From the NCBI RefSeq assembly GCF_031458095.1, contig NZ_JAVDXU010000001.1, positions 1,488,001 through 1,552,000 on the forward strand: a stretch of 64,000 nt of DNA. The letters run 5' to 3'. This DNA comes from Pelomonas saccharophila_A. GTDB lineage: Bacteria > Pseudomonadota > Gammaproteobacteria > Burkholderiales > Burkholderiaceae_C. Numbering within the stretch: position 1 is the stretch's first letter; every line of letters starts with the position of its first letter. The notes below the pieces were generated by a model, which worked only from the letters and a program-made list of their open reading frames with translations, did no database searches and was not told the origin of the DNA. Shown here one piece after another: positions 26,194 to 33,707 of the stretch. Made by a program: the position numbers and the translations under genes.

Positions 26194-28602
26194 TCAGGAC
26201 CCCGCCAGGGCCGTGGCCGCGCCTTCGTCCAGCCCGCGGCCCTCGGCCTCCAGCGCGGCCGCGCGGTCGCGGCCCAGCAGGGCCTGGGCAGGCTCGACAG
26301 CGCCCGCCAGGATCTTCAGCTCCACCGGGTCCAGCGTCGTTTCGGCTGCCGTCCAGACGCGCCGCACATAGCCCGCGAGGCGGCAGGCGGCCTCCACGCG
26401 CCGCTGGGCCGCCAGCAGCGGCAGGATGCCCATCCAGGCGACATGGGTGCCGAAGCGCCGGCCCACGGCCAGGGAGCGCGGCACCAGGGCGGCGGCCTCG
26501 TCCAGCCGGTCCAGGCCCACCAGGGCCTCGACGAGGGCGTTCAGCACCCAGGGCAAGGCGCCGTTGTTGCCGCTGCCGTCGGCATCGAGGCTCTCCAGCA
26601 GCAACTTCGTGCGCGCGGCGCCCTCCTCCAACCGGCCCAGGCGCACCAGCGTCAGGCAGATGTTGTTCTCGGCGATCTGCACGCGCGCCTGCATGCCCAG
26701 CTCGCGCGCCGCGAGTTGCTCGCGCTCCATGCAGGCCAGGTGCTCCACCATGTTGCCGCGCAGGCGTTCGGCCACGGCCATCGCGTTGTTCACGCGAAAG
26801 CGCGTCATGGGCGAGTCGTCACCCGCGGTCAGCGCCTGCAGCAGCGCGCAGGCCTCATCCAGCTCAGGCGAGGGGTTGGACTCCGAGAAGGCGCGCACCC
26901 AGTGCACGGCGGCGATCTGCAGCTCGGTCGGGTTGCCCAGTGGCCGCCACAGCGTCACGGCGCGGCGCGCCACCGGCACGGCACGCACGTCGGCGCGGAT
27001 CAGCAGCAGATAGGACAGCATCGACGTCCACAAGGCCAGCACCTGCGGCGGCAGGCTGTTGCCGCGGGCGTCCATGGCCGGCTCCAGCGACAGCAGCCAG
27101 CCGGTGACCTCGTGGCGCCAGACCGTCAGCACCATGACGCGCGCCGCGCGGGCGCTGAGCTGGGCGGCAGTCGCAAGGTCGTGCTCGCGCGCCCACAGGA
27201 AGGCCTCGCGCACGTTCTCCATGTCGGCCAGCCACAGTTGCGTGTCGTCGCTGGGTGCGATCAGTGCCAGCACGGCGGCCGCGTGGCGGCGCCTTGCCGA
27301 GTGGCGGCCGGCCTCGTCCAGCCGCGCCAGCGCATGGGCGCGCATGGTCTCGAGCAGCCGGTAGCGCGGCGGGTCGGCACCATCGACGCTGACCAGCGAG
27401 CGCTCCACCAGCGTCGCCAGGCCGTCCACCACGTCCCAGCGCGACACATGCTCGTCGCCGCTCAGCGTGACGGCCAGCTCCAGCGTGAAGCCGCCAGCAA
27501 ACACGCCCAGGGCCTGGTAGAGCTGCTGCTCGGCCGGCTCCAGCAGGCCATGGCTCCAGTCCAGCGCCTCCAGCAGGCTGCGGTGCCGGGCCGAGGAGTC
27601 GCGCCGGCCGCGCGACAGCAGCGCGAAGCGCTCGGCCAGCGCGTCATGCACGGCCTGCAAGCCCATCAGCGGCACGCGCGCCGCCGCCAGCTCCAGCGCC
27701 AGCGGCAGGCCGTCCAGCTGCCGGCACAGCGCGGCCAGCAGGGGCAGGGACTTCGGCGTTGCTTCAAAACGGGCATCCATCGCGCGGATGCGCGCCAGCA
27801 GCAGCGCCTGCGCGCCCTCAGCGCCCTCGGCCACGGCCAAGGGCTCAACGCGCAGCACGCGCTCGCCCGCCACGCCCAGCGCAAGCTGGCTGGTCACCAG
27901 CAGGCGCAGCCGGCTTTGCAGCGCGGCGGCCCAGGTGGCGCAGGCATCGACCAGGTGCTCGGCGTTGTCCAGCACCAGCAGCGCGGGCTCGCCCTCGGGC
28001 AGCAGCTTGATGACCTGAGCCACTGCATCGTCGCCAGCCAATTGCCCGCCCAGCGCCCGGGCGATGGCCTCGGCCACCTGGCCGCCCTGGGTCAGCGGCG
28101 CCAGGTCCACCCAGGCGCCCTGGCCGGCGGCCACACGGGCCAGGCTGCTCTTGCCCACGCCGGCCATGCCCACCAGGGTGACGCAGCCCGGGCCGGCGGC
28201 CAGTGCGTCACACAGCCGGGCGAGGTCGGCATCACGGCCGAACAGCGCCTGGGCAGGGATGGCCTCGGCAGGCGCGGTAGCAGCCGCTTCCTGCAGCAGG
28301 GCCGTGAAGCGATAGCCCCGCCCCGGCACGGTCGCGATGGCGTCCTCGCCCAGCAAGCGGCGCAGGCCGTTGACCTGCACGCGCAGATTGCCCTCCTCGA
28401 CGACGAGGCCGGGCCAGACCTTCTCGATCAGCTCGCCCTTGGTTAGCAATTCGCCGGGGCGCGCGGCCAGCGCGAACAGCAGGTCCAGCGCACGGCCGCC
28501 CAAGGGGCTGGGCGCGCCGTCCACCAGCAGCCGATGCTCCGTTGGCCGCAGCTCGAACCGCCCACCCGCACCGAACCGCAGCACCGCTGGCGCCTCGTCC
28601 AT
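26194..28602 (-). CDS. Winged-helix transcriptional regulator fused to STAND-type ATPase
   Basis: Large regulator of about 802 residues. An OmpR-type winged-helix DNA-binding domain is at about 8-98 (LGGRALDLLFALAARPGELL, LRVQVNGLRRLLGEDAI, VPGRGYRF). A predicted ATPase with Walker A GMAGVGKSSLA near residue 144 and LLVLDNAEHLVDAC follows, then a long helical-repeat-like C-terminal part. No receiver domain is present, so it is not a two-component protein. GGGAGG lies 10 bases before the ATG at 28602 (GTG 28608 is an alternative). It is divergent from the hemerythrin gene across a 127-base gap holding tandem GTTNAAC sites. Confidence 0.87.
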   Translation of the reverse strand: MDEAPAVLRFGAGGRFELRPTEHRLLVDGAPSPLGGRALDLLFALAARPGELLTKGELIEKVWPGLVVEEGNLRVQVNGLRRLLGEDAIATVPGRGYRFTALLQEAAATAPAEAIPAQALFGRDADLARLCDALAAGPGCVTLVGMAGVGKSSLARVAAGQGAWVDLAPLTQGGQVAEAIARALGGQLAGDDAVAQVIKLLPEGEPALLVLDNAEHLVDACATWAAALQSRLRLLVTSQLALGVAGERVLRVEPLAVAEGAEGAQALLLARIRAMDARFEATPKSLPLLAALCRQLDGLPLALELAAARVPLMGLQAVHDALAERFALLSRGRRDSSARHRSLLEALDWSHGLLEPAEQQLYQALGVFAGGFTLELAVTLSGDEHVSRWDVVDGLATLVERSLVSVDGADPPRYRLLETMRAHALARLDEAGRHSARRRHAAAVLALIAPSDDTQLWLADMENVREAFLWAREHDLATAAQLSARAARVMVLTVWRHEVTGWLLSLEPAMDARGNSLPPQVLALWTSMLSYLLLIRADVRAVPVARRAVTLWRPLGNPTELQIAAVHWVRAFSESNPSPELDEACALLQALTAGDDSPMTRFRVNNAMAVAERLRGNMVEHLACMEREQLAARELGMQARVQIAENNICLTLVRLGRLEEGAARTKLLLESLDADGSGNNGALPWVLNALVEALVGLDRLDEAAALVPRSLAVGRRFGTHVAWMGILPLLAAQRRVEAACRLAGYVRRVWTAAETTLDPVELKILAGAVEPAQALLGRDRAAALEAEGRGLDEGAATALAGS

Positions 28603-28659
28603 TGACACATAGCCTCCCGTCCCGAACCGCGCGCAGCTTAAGCCAGCCGGCCCCATCAC

Positions 28660-28676
28660 GTTTAACAACGTTGAAC
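28660..28676. promoter_or_regulatory. Tandem GTTNAAC heptamers, candidate regulator site
   Basis: GTTTAAC (28660-28666) and GTTGAAC (28670-28676) are direct repeats 10 bases apart, one helical turn, between divergent genes. OmpR-type winged-helix proteins often bind tandem sites with this spacing, and the adjacent regulator has such a domain. The assignment is an inference. Confidence 0.45.
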
Positions 28677-28729
28677 ACCCGTTCGGGAGCGCCAGCCCTG
28701 AACATTCGCTCACCCACCAGGAGCCCGAC

Positions 28730-29425
28730 ATGACCGAACCCGAAGTCTCCGTACCCGCCGTCATGCGCAACTACCACGAGGTGCTGCGCAACGACCTCGC
28801 CAAGGTGCTGGCCCCGTTGGCCGAGGCTGGCGACCTGGCCCGTTTCGAGACCGCCTGGGTCGGCTATGTGGACGCCATCGCCGTGCACGCCGCCATGGAA
28901 GACGGCGTGGCGGGCGCCGGTGGCGGCATCACGACCATGCTCGACCTGCATTTCGACGGCGCCGTCAACGCCGCCCTGTTCCGCGCCGAGCATGAGGACG
29001 AACACGGGCTGCAGGCGGCGGTGACGCGCGCCATCCCGCTGGGCGTGGGCGCCTTGCGCGATGCCTGGGTCGCTTACCGCGCCTGCGCCGAGGCCCATCT
29101 GCTGCACGAGGAAGACGTCATGATGCCGCTCGTCGCCCGCCTGCCCAAGGAGGGCAAGGCGGCATTGTTCGCCCAGTGGTGCGTGTCGGCCGGCATCGCC
29201 CAGGGTGGCTTCGACCACCTCGTGGCCCATGGCGTGGCCTCGCTTGCGGCCTTCGGCAGCACCAAGAACACGCCGGCCGGCGCCACCCGCGTCTTCGTGC
29301 AAGCCCTCAAGGCCGTCTGCACGCCCGAGCAATGGACCCGCTACCTGCCCATCGCCCGCGCCGCGGCGGCGCCCGCCGTCTGGGCGGCTGTGCTGGCCGA
29401 GGTGCCCAGCCTCGAAGGCGCATAG
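28730..29425 (+). CDS. Hemerythrin-like domain protein
   Basis: Soluble 231-residue four-helix-bundle protein with hemerythrin-type residues: FETAWVGYVDAIAVHAAMED, FRAEHEDEHGLQAAV and CAEAHLLHEEDVMMPLVARL, giving the His/Glu set expected to hold a di-iron site. Such proteins bind O2, NO or act in iron and redox homeostasis; which applies is unknown. It is the first gene of a plus-strand run with a 1-Cys peroxiredoxin and a DUF899 protein, and is divergent from the large regulator at 26194. Confidence 0.82.
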   Translation: MTEPEVSVPAVMRNYHEVLRNDLAKVLAPLAEAGDLARFETAWVGYVDAIAVHAAMEDGVAGAGGGITTMLDLHFDGAVNAALFRAEHEDEHGLQAAVTRAIPLGVGALRDAWVAYRACAEAHLLHEEDVMMPLVARLPKEGKAALFAQWCVSAGIAQGGFDHLVAHGVASLAAFGSTKNTPAGATRVFVQALKAVCTPEQWTRYLPIARAAAAPAVWAAVLAEVPSLEGA

Positions 29426-29513
29426 ACCCTTTCCGAGCAAGCAAATGCCCACCAGGCATCCGCTTCGTTCCTATCATCACCCCCTGCCCCCAAGCCACTC
29501 AAGGAGACCCACC

Positions 29514-30173
29514 ATGTCCCTGCGCATCAACGACATCGCCCCCGACTTCACCGCCCAGACCACGCAAGGAACGATCAAGTTCCATGACTGGATCGGCGAC
29601 AGCTGGGCCATCCTGTTCTCGCATCCCAAGGACTTCACGCCGGTGTGCACGACCGAGCTGGGCTATATGGCCAAGATCGAGCCCGAGTTCACCAAGCGCA
29701 ATGCCAAGCTGATCGGCCTCTCCGTCGACCCCGTGGACAACCACCACCGCTGGGCCGCCGACATCGAGGAGACCCAGGGCCATCTGCCCAAGTACCCCAT
29801 GATCGGCGACCATGACCTGGCCGTCGCCAAGCTCTACAACATGCTGCCCGCCGACATCGAGGGCACGTCGGAAGGCCGCACCGCCGCCACCAACGCCACC
29901 GTGCGCTCGGTCTTCATCGTCGGCCCGGACAAGCGCATCAAGCTGATGCTGACCTACCCGATGACGACGGGCCGCAATTTCGACGAGATCCTGCGCGTGC
30001 TGGACAGCATGCAGCTGACCGCCAAGCACAAGGTGGCCACGCCGGTGAACTGGAAGCAGGGCGAGGACGTCATCATCGCCGGCTCGGTCTCCGACGAAGA
30101 CGCCAAGACCCTGTTCCCGCAGGGCTGGAAGGCGCCCAAGCCCTATCTGCGCATCACCAAGCAGCCGAGCTGA
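29514..30173 (+). CDS. 1-Cys peroxiredoxin (Prx6-type)
   Basis: Thiol peroxidase that reduces hydrogen peroxide and organic peroxides. The active site is FSHPKDFTPVCTTELGYM, with the peroxidatic cysteine in PVCTTE at about residue 46. The long C-terminal part (YPMTTGRNFDEILRVLDSMQ and the TPVNWKQGEDVI stretch) marks the Prx6 group, and there is no resolving cysteine. 219 residues. An AAGGAG site precedes the ATG. It follows hemerythrin by 88 bases. Confidence 0.96.
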   Translation: MSLRINDIAPDFTAQTTQGTIKFHDWIGDSWAILFSHPKDFTPVCTTELGYMAKIEPEFTKRNAKLIGLSVDPVDNHHRWAADIEETQGHLPKYPMIGDHDLAVAKLYNMLPADIEGTSEGRTAATNATVRSVFIVGPDKRIKLMLTYPMTTGRNFDEILRVLDSMQLTAKHKVATPVNWKQGEDVIIAGSVSDEDAKTLFPQGWKAPKPYLRITKQPS

Positions 30174-30254
30174 GCGCGGCAAGGTCTGTTACCAACAGGG
30201 GGTGATGCCGGCGGACATCGCGGTTAGGCTTTTCCGGCAGACCGGAGAACGCCC

Positions 30255-30953
30255 ATGGCCCAGCTCACCCCCGCCGCCCAGTTCGCCGAGAAGGCCAACA
30301 TCCCCTTCCCCGGCGCCTCGGCCGAGTATCTGCAGGCCCGCAAGGCCCTGCTGGCCGAGGAGATCGAGTTCCGCCGCCACATGACGCGGCTGGGCGAGCA
30401 GCGCCGCGCGCTGCCGCCCGGCCCCGTCATTGCCAGGGACTACCGTTTCAAGGACGAGCAGGGCTTTGACGCCAGGTTGCTCGACCTGTTCGGCGACCAG
30501 GACACCCTGGTCACGTATTTCTGGATGTACGGCCCGCAGCGCGAGCGGCCCTGTCCCATGTGCACCAACTGGCTGGGCGCAGTGAATGGCAATGCCGCCG
30601 ACATCAAGCAGCGCGTGGCGCTGAAGATCCTCGGCCGCTCACCCGTTGAACGCCAGTACGCCTTCGCCCAGCAGCGCGGCTGGCGCGACCTGAACTTCGT
30701 GCAGACCGTGGGCGATGACTACGCCAGGGATCTCGGCCTGCTGAACCCCGACGGCAGCGAGAACCCGGCCCTGGTCGTCTACCGCCGCGATGGCGACCAG
30801 GTGCGGCTGTTCTGGTCGAGCGCGATGACGCGCGACATGGCCGACCCCGGCCAGGACCCGCGCGACGCGCCGGACATCGCCTCGCTGTGGTCCGTCCTGG
30901 ACCTGACGCCCGCGGGGCGCGGCACGGACTGGTATCCCAGGCTGCAGTACTAG
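30255..30953 (+). CDS. DUF899 family thioredoxin-like protein
   Basis: 232-residue protein of the DUF899 family, which has a thioredoxin-like fold; its activity is not established. Family stretches: EIEFRRHMTRLGEQRRALPP, YRFKDEQGFDARLLDLFGD, YFWMYGPQRERPCPMCTNWL with a CPMC pair, and the C-terminal DWYPRLQY. It ends with a 4-base overlap against dusC, which reads toward it. Grouping with peroxiredoxin and hemerythrin suggests a redox role by association only. Confidence 0.9.
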   Translation: MAQLTPAAQFAEKANIPFPGASAEYLQARKALLAEEIEFRRHMTRLGEQRRALPPGPVIARDYRFKDEQGFDARLLDLFGDQDTLVTYFWMYGPQRERPCPMCTNWLGAVNGNAADIKQRVALKILGRSPVERQYAFAQQRGWRDLNFVQTVGDDYARDLGLLNPDGSENPALVVYRRDGDQVRLFWSSAMTRDMADPGQDPRDAPDIASLWSVLDLTPAGRGTDWYPRLQY

Positions 30954-31876
30954 GCGAAGAGCCGCGCGGCCAGCTCATCCGCCGCATTGACGGTGCGCAA
31001 CTCCGCATAGGCGGCATCAGCCTCCGGGTAGGCGCGCTTCAGATAGTGCAGCCACTGCTTGAGTCGCCCGCCCTGGTGGCGGGCTGCGACGGTGGTCCGC
31101 ACCTGGTCGAAGAAGACCTGCATCAGCGGCAGCAGCTCGCGCCAGGGCAAGGGGTCGGCGCGCTGGCCAGCCACGCGCAGCGCCAGGCCGGGGTCGGCCA
31201 CCATGCCGCGGCCCAGCATCAGATGCTCGCAGCCGCTGCGCTCGCGCGCCAGCTTCGCATGTTCGACGGTCCAGATCTCGCCGTTGGCGATCAGGGTCAG
31301 CGGCACGGCCTCGCGCACCTCGGCGATGCGCTCCCAGTAGGCCGGCGGCTTGTAGCCATCGGCCTTGGTGCGGGCATGCACGACGATCTCGCTGGCGCCG
31401 GCGGCATGGATGGCGCGGGCAACGTCCAGGGTCTTGCTGCTGTCCATATAGCCCAGGCGCATCTTGGCCGACACCATCACGTCCATCGGCACCGCGCGGC
31501 GTACGGCGGACACGATCTCGTGGATGAGCTCGGGCTCGTCCAGCAACACGGCCCCACCGCGGTGGCGGTTGACGCATTTGGCCGGGCAGCCGAAGTTCAG
31601 GTCGATGCCCTCGGGCTTGAGCTCTGCCAGGCGGGCCGCGTTCTCGGCCAGGCAGTTGACGTCCGAGCCCAGCAATTGGGGATGCACCGGCACGCCGGCC
31701 AGCGTGCGGCCGCCGTTCTTCAGCTCCGGCACGATGCGCGTGAAGACGCGCTTGGGCAGCAGTTGGTCGGTCACGCGGATGAACTCGGACACGCAGCGGT
31801 CCACGCCGCCGACGCGGGTCAGCACATCGCGCAGGATGTGGTCGAGCAGGCCTTCCATCGGCGCCAGCAGGATCAC
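30950..31876 (-). CDS. dusC: tRNA-dihydrouridine(16) synthase
   Basis: FMN enzyme that reduces uridine 16 in tRNA. 308 residues. Signature stretches: LLAPMEGLLDHILRDVLT at the N-terminus, the active-site IDLNFGCPAKCVNRHRGGA with the catalytic cysteine, EIVVHARTKADGYKP and LMLGRGMVADPGLAL. The start is GTG at 31876, overlapping the stop of the upstream metallopeptidase gene (GTGA). The early motifs favour DusC over DusA or DusB. Confidence 0.94.
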   Translation of the reverse strand: MILLAPMEGLLDHILRDVLTRVGGVDRCVSEFIRVTDQLLPKRVFTRIVPELKNGGRTLAGVPVHPQLLGSDVNCLAENAARLAELKPEGIDLNFGCPAKCVNRHRGGAVLLDEPELIHEIVSAVRRAVPMDVMVSAKMRLGYMDSSKTLDVARAIHAAGASEIVVHARTKADGYKPPAYWERIAEVREAVPLTLIANGEIWTVEHAKLARERSGCEHLMLGRGMVADPGLALRVAGQRADPLPWRELLPLMQVFFDQVRTTVAARHQGGRLKQWLHYLKRAYPEADAAYAELRTVNAADELAARLFA

Positions 31877-32367
31877 GACGGGTTCTCCTGGTTCATCAGG
31901 TAGAGCCGCAGATCGAACTCGAGCTGGAAGTAGTCCGGCTCCATGTGCTGGCAGAGCTGGTAGAAGGCCTTGTTGTGGTCCAACTCGCGCAGATGCGCCA
32001 GCTCGTGCACGACGATCATGTGCAGCAGGGCGGCCGGCGCTTCCTTGAACAGCGTGGCGACGCGGATCTCGCGGCGGGTCTTGAGCTTGGCGCCCTGCAC
32101 CTGGGTGCGGCGGGTGTGGGTGCCCAGGGCTTGCTGCAGCACGCGCAGCTTGGCGTCGAAGCCCACGTACTGCAGGGGGCCGGCATTGCGCATATGGCGG
32201 TTCTTCAACTCCTGCACATAGTCGAACAGGGCCGAGTCGCTGCGCACCTCGTGCGCTTCAGGCAGGCGGCGGGCCAGGTGGTCGGCCAGGCGGCCTTCCA
32301 GGCGCAGCGCTTCGGCTTGAGCAATCAGTTCCGGTGGATAGCCGGCAAGGTAACGGGCGGCGAGCAT
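31873..32367 (-). CDS. YgjP-like zinc metallopeptidase domain protein
   Basis: 164-residue protein of the YgjP/M48-like (DUF45) family. The zinc-binding signature is IVVHELAHLRELDHNKAFYQ, with HELAH and a downstream DH. The ATG at 32367 gives a compact protein; the longer frame adds an unconvincing N-terminus. Proteolytic activity is predicted, not shown. It overlaps dusC by 4 bases and is likely co-transcribed with it. Confidence 0.88.
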   Translation of the reverse strand: MLAARYLAGYPPELIAQAEALRLEGRLADHLARRLPEAHEVRSDSALFDYVQELKNRHMRNAGPLQYVGFDAKLRVLQQALGTHTRRTQVQGAKLKTRREIRVATLFKEAPAALLHMIVVHELAHLRELDHNKAFYQLCQHMEPDYFQLEFDLRLYLMNQENPS

Positions 32368-32425
32368 GGGGCAATTCAAGGGGCGCGGCCCGCTCCGGGG
32401 AGAGAGCCGCGCCGGAGTCATCGGC

Positions 32426-32917
32426 TTAGGCGGTCAGCGCATCCAGGCTGTCCAGGCTCGCTATTGTCGCGAGGCAGGCGCGCGCCACCTCCAGGCCCTT
32501 GGTGGAGAAATGCTCGGCGAAGAAGCGCTTGTGCTCGCCGTGCTCGTGGAAGTGATGCGGCGTCAGCACGCAGGAGAACACCGGCACATCAGTCTCCAGC
32601 TGCACGTCCATCAGCGCCTGGATGACCGTCTGGGCGACGAAGTCATGCCGGTAGATGCCACCGTCGACGACGAGGCCACAGGCGATCACGGCGTCGAAGC
32701 GGCCCGTGCGCGCCAGGCGCTTGGCATGCAGCGGGATCTCGAAGGCGCCGGGCACGTCGACGACCGTGACCTGCTCAGCCGGGATTCGACATCGGCCGAA
32801 CTCGCTGCGGATGGCCGCCACGGCCACGCCGACGATGTCCTTGTGCCAGCTCGCGGCCAGGATGGCCACGCGCGGCAGGCGGGTCAGATTGAAGCTGGGG
32901 TTGAGAGTCTGATTCAT
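32426..32917 (-). CDS. ribH: 6,7-dimethyl-8-ribityllumazine synthase
   Basis: Penultimate step of riboflavin synthesis: joins 5-amino-6-ribitylamino-uracil with 3,4-dihydroxybutanone phosphate. 163 residues with VAILAASWHKDIVGVAVAAI, VVDVPGAFEIPLHAKRLA and VFSCVLTPHHFHEHGEH. This His-rich segment and isolation from other rib genes suggest a RibH2-type second lumazine synthase, an inference. The ATG at 32917 follows an FMN riboswitch by about 90 bases; the longer frame upstream runs through the riboswitch and is not real. Confidence 0.95.
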   Translation of the reverse strand: MNQTLNPSFNLTRLPRVAILAASWHKDIVGVAVAAIRSEFGRCRIPAEQVTVVDVPGAFEIPLHAKRLARTGRFDAVIACGLVVDGGIYRHDFVAQTVIQALMDVQLETDVPVFSCVLTPHHFHEHGEHKRFFAEHFSTKGLEVARACLATIASLDSLDALTA

Positions 32918-33009
32918 GGTGTCCTCTTGAAAGACGGTTTTTCCAGAATCAGGGCAAGCGCACGCGGCAGCGGCGCCTCCGCCAAGGCAGAAGCACCGAC
33001 ACAACGCGA

Positions 33010-33165
33010 TCTCTTTCATCCGGACTGTGACCGTCGGCCCTGGCATCGCACCAGGTCTGCTGACCCTTCGCCGCTTTCGCGGTGAAGGCGCTCGCGGGCT
33101 CGCGCTCAACTTCTTTTCATCGAGCGCATACCGCCGGTGGGGAATTCCGCCCCGCCCTGAGAACG
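33010..33165 (-). promoter_or_regulatory. FMN riboswitch (RFN element)
   Basis: Reading the minus strand, the conserved RFN landmarks occur in order: TCAGGGCGGGGCGGAATTCC, CCCCACCGGCGGT, GGTCAGCAGACC, AGGGCCGACGGTCACAGTCC and GGATGAAAGAGA. They surround a variable stem (GCCTTCACCGCGAAAGCGGC). It lies in the leader of ribH and should lower ribH expression when FMN is abundant. The switch type is recognised directly; whether it acts on transcription or translation is not settled. Confidence 0.95.
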
Positions 33166-33223
33166 CTGCCGGCCTTGCGGACCGGCACAGTCATGCTAGC
33201 CGTTGAACGGCATGATGGCGGTC

Positions 33224-33502
33224 ATGTCCGAGACATTCAGAGTGACGCTACTCCCCGGCGGTGAACAGTTCAGCGCCACGGCCGACCAGACCCTGCTGCT
33301 GGCCGGCCTGGCCGCGGGCCTCCAGCTGCCCTGGTCCTGCCGCACGGGCACCTGCCGCACCTGCATCTCTCATCTGGTCGAGGGGCGCATCGAATACCGC
33401 GTCGAATGGCCGGGGCTGTCCTACGAGGAGAAGGCCGAAGGCTTCATCCTGCCCTGCGTGGCCGAGCCGCGCAGCGATGTGACATTGGAAATCAGCGTCT
33501 GA
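33224..33502 (+). CDS. Plant-type [2Fe-2S] ferredoxin
   Basis: 92-residue electron-transfer protein. The cluster ligands are SCRTGTCRTC (C-x4-C-x2-C) and a fourth cysteine in ILPCVAEP. The MSETFRV start at 33224 is preferred, but ATGs at 33212 and 33215 are in frame. It is divergent from the ribH riboswitch leader. Its stop codon abuts repeat copy B. Its redox partner is not in the window. Confidence 0.92.
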   Translation: MSETFRVTLLPGGEQFSATADQTLLLAGLAAGLQLPWSCRTGTCRTCISHLVEGRIEYRVEWPGLSYEEKAEGFILPCVAEPRSDVTLEISV

Positions 33503-33707
33503 ACCCCCGCGGGCCGAGCGCCGGGCCGCTCCCTAGCCGGCCCGCACTGGCGATGTGCTTGCGGCTAAACGCCGCAAGCACCGCCGTCCCCTCGGGGGCT
33601 GAGGCCGGACACGGCAAGTCCAGTGGACTTGTCGTGCCTGCCGAAGCGCTGCGGGCAATGGCCGCAGCGCGGTCCCGGCCAAGGTACTCCTTGGACGAGG
33701 GGCTCAC
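33503..33707. repeat. Structured intergenic repeat, copy B
   Basis: It fills the gap between the convergent ferredoxin and serine hydrolase genes, touching both stops. It includes a 37-base block (33509-33545) identical to copy C, a hairpin with arms GCTTGCGGC (33557-33565) and GCCGCAAGC (33571-33579), paired GGCAAGTCCA/TGGACTTG and GCGCTGCGG/CCGCAGCGC stems, CCAAGG/CCTTGG, and the terminal GAGGGGCTCAC. It may be a bidirectional terminator; that is an inference. Confidence 0.85.

Noticed and set aside
26059..28446. A 795-codon plus-strand frame
   Set aside because: It is antisense to the winged-helix/ATPase regulator, which has Walker and helix-turn-helix motifs; the plus frame has none.
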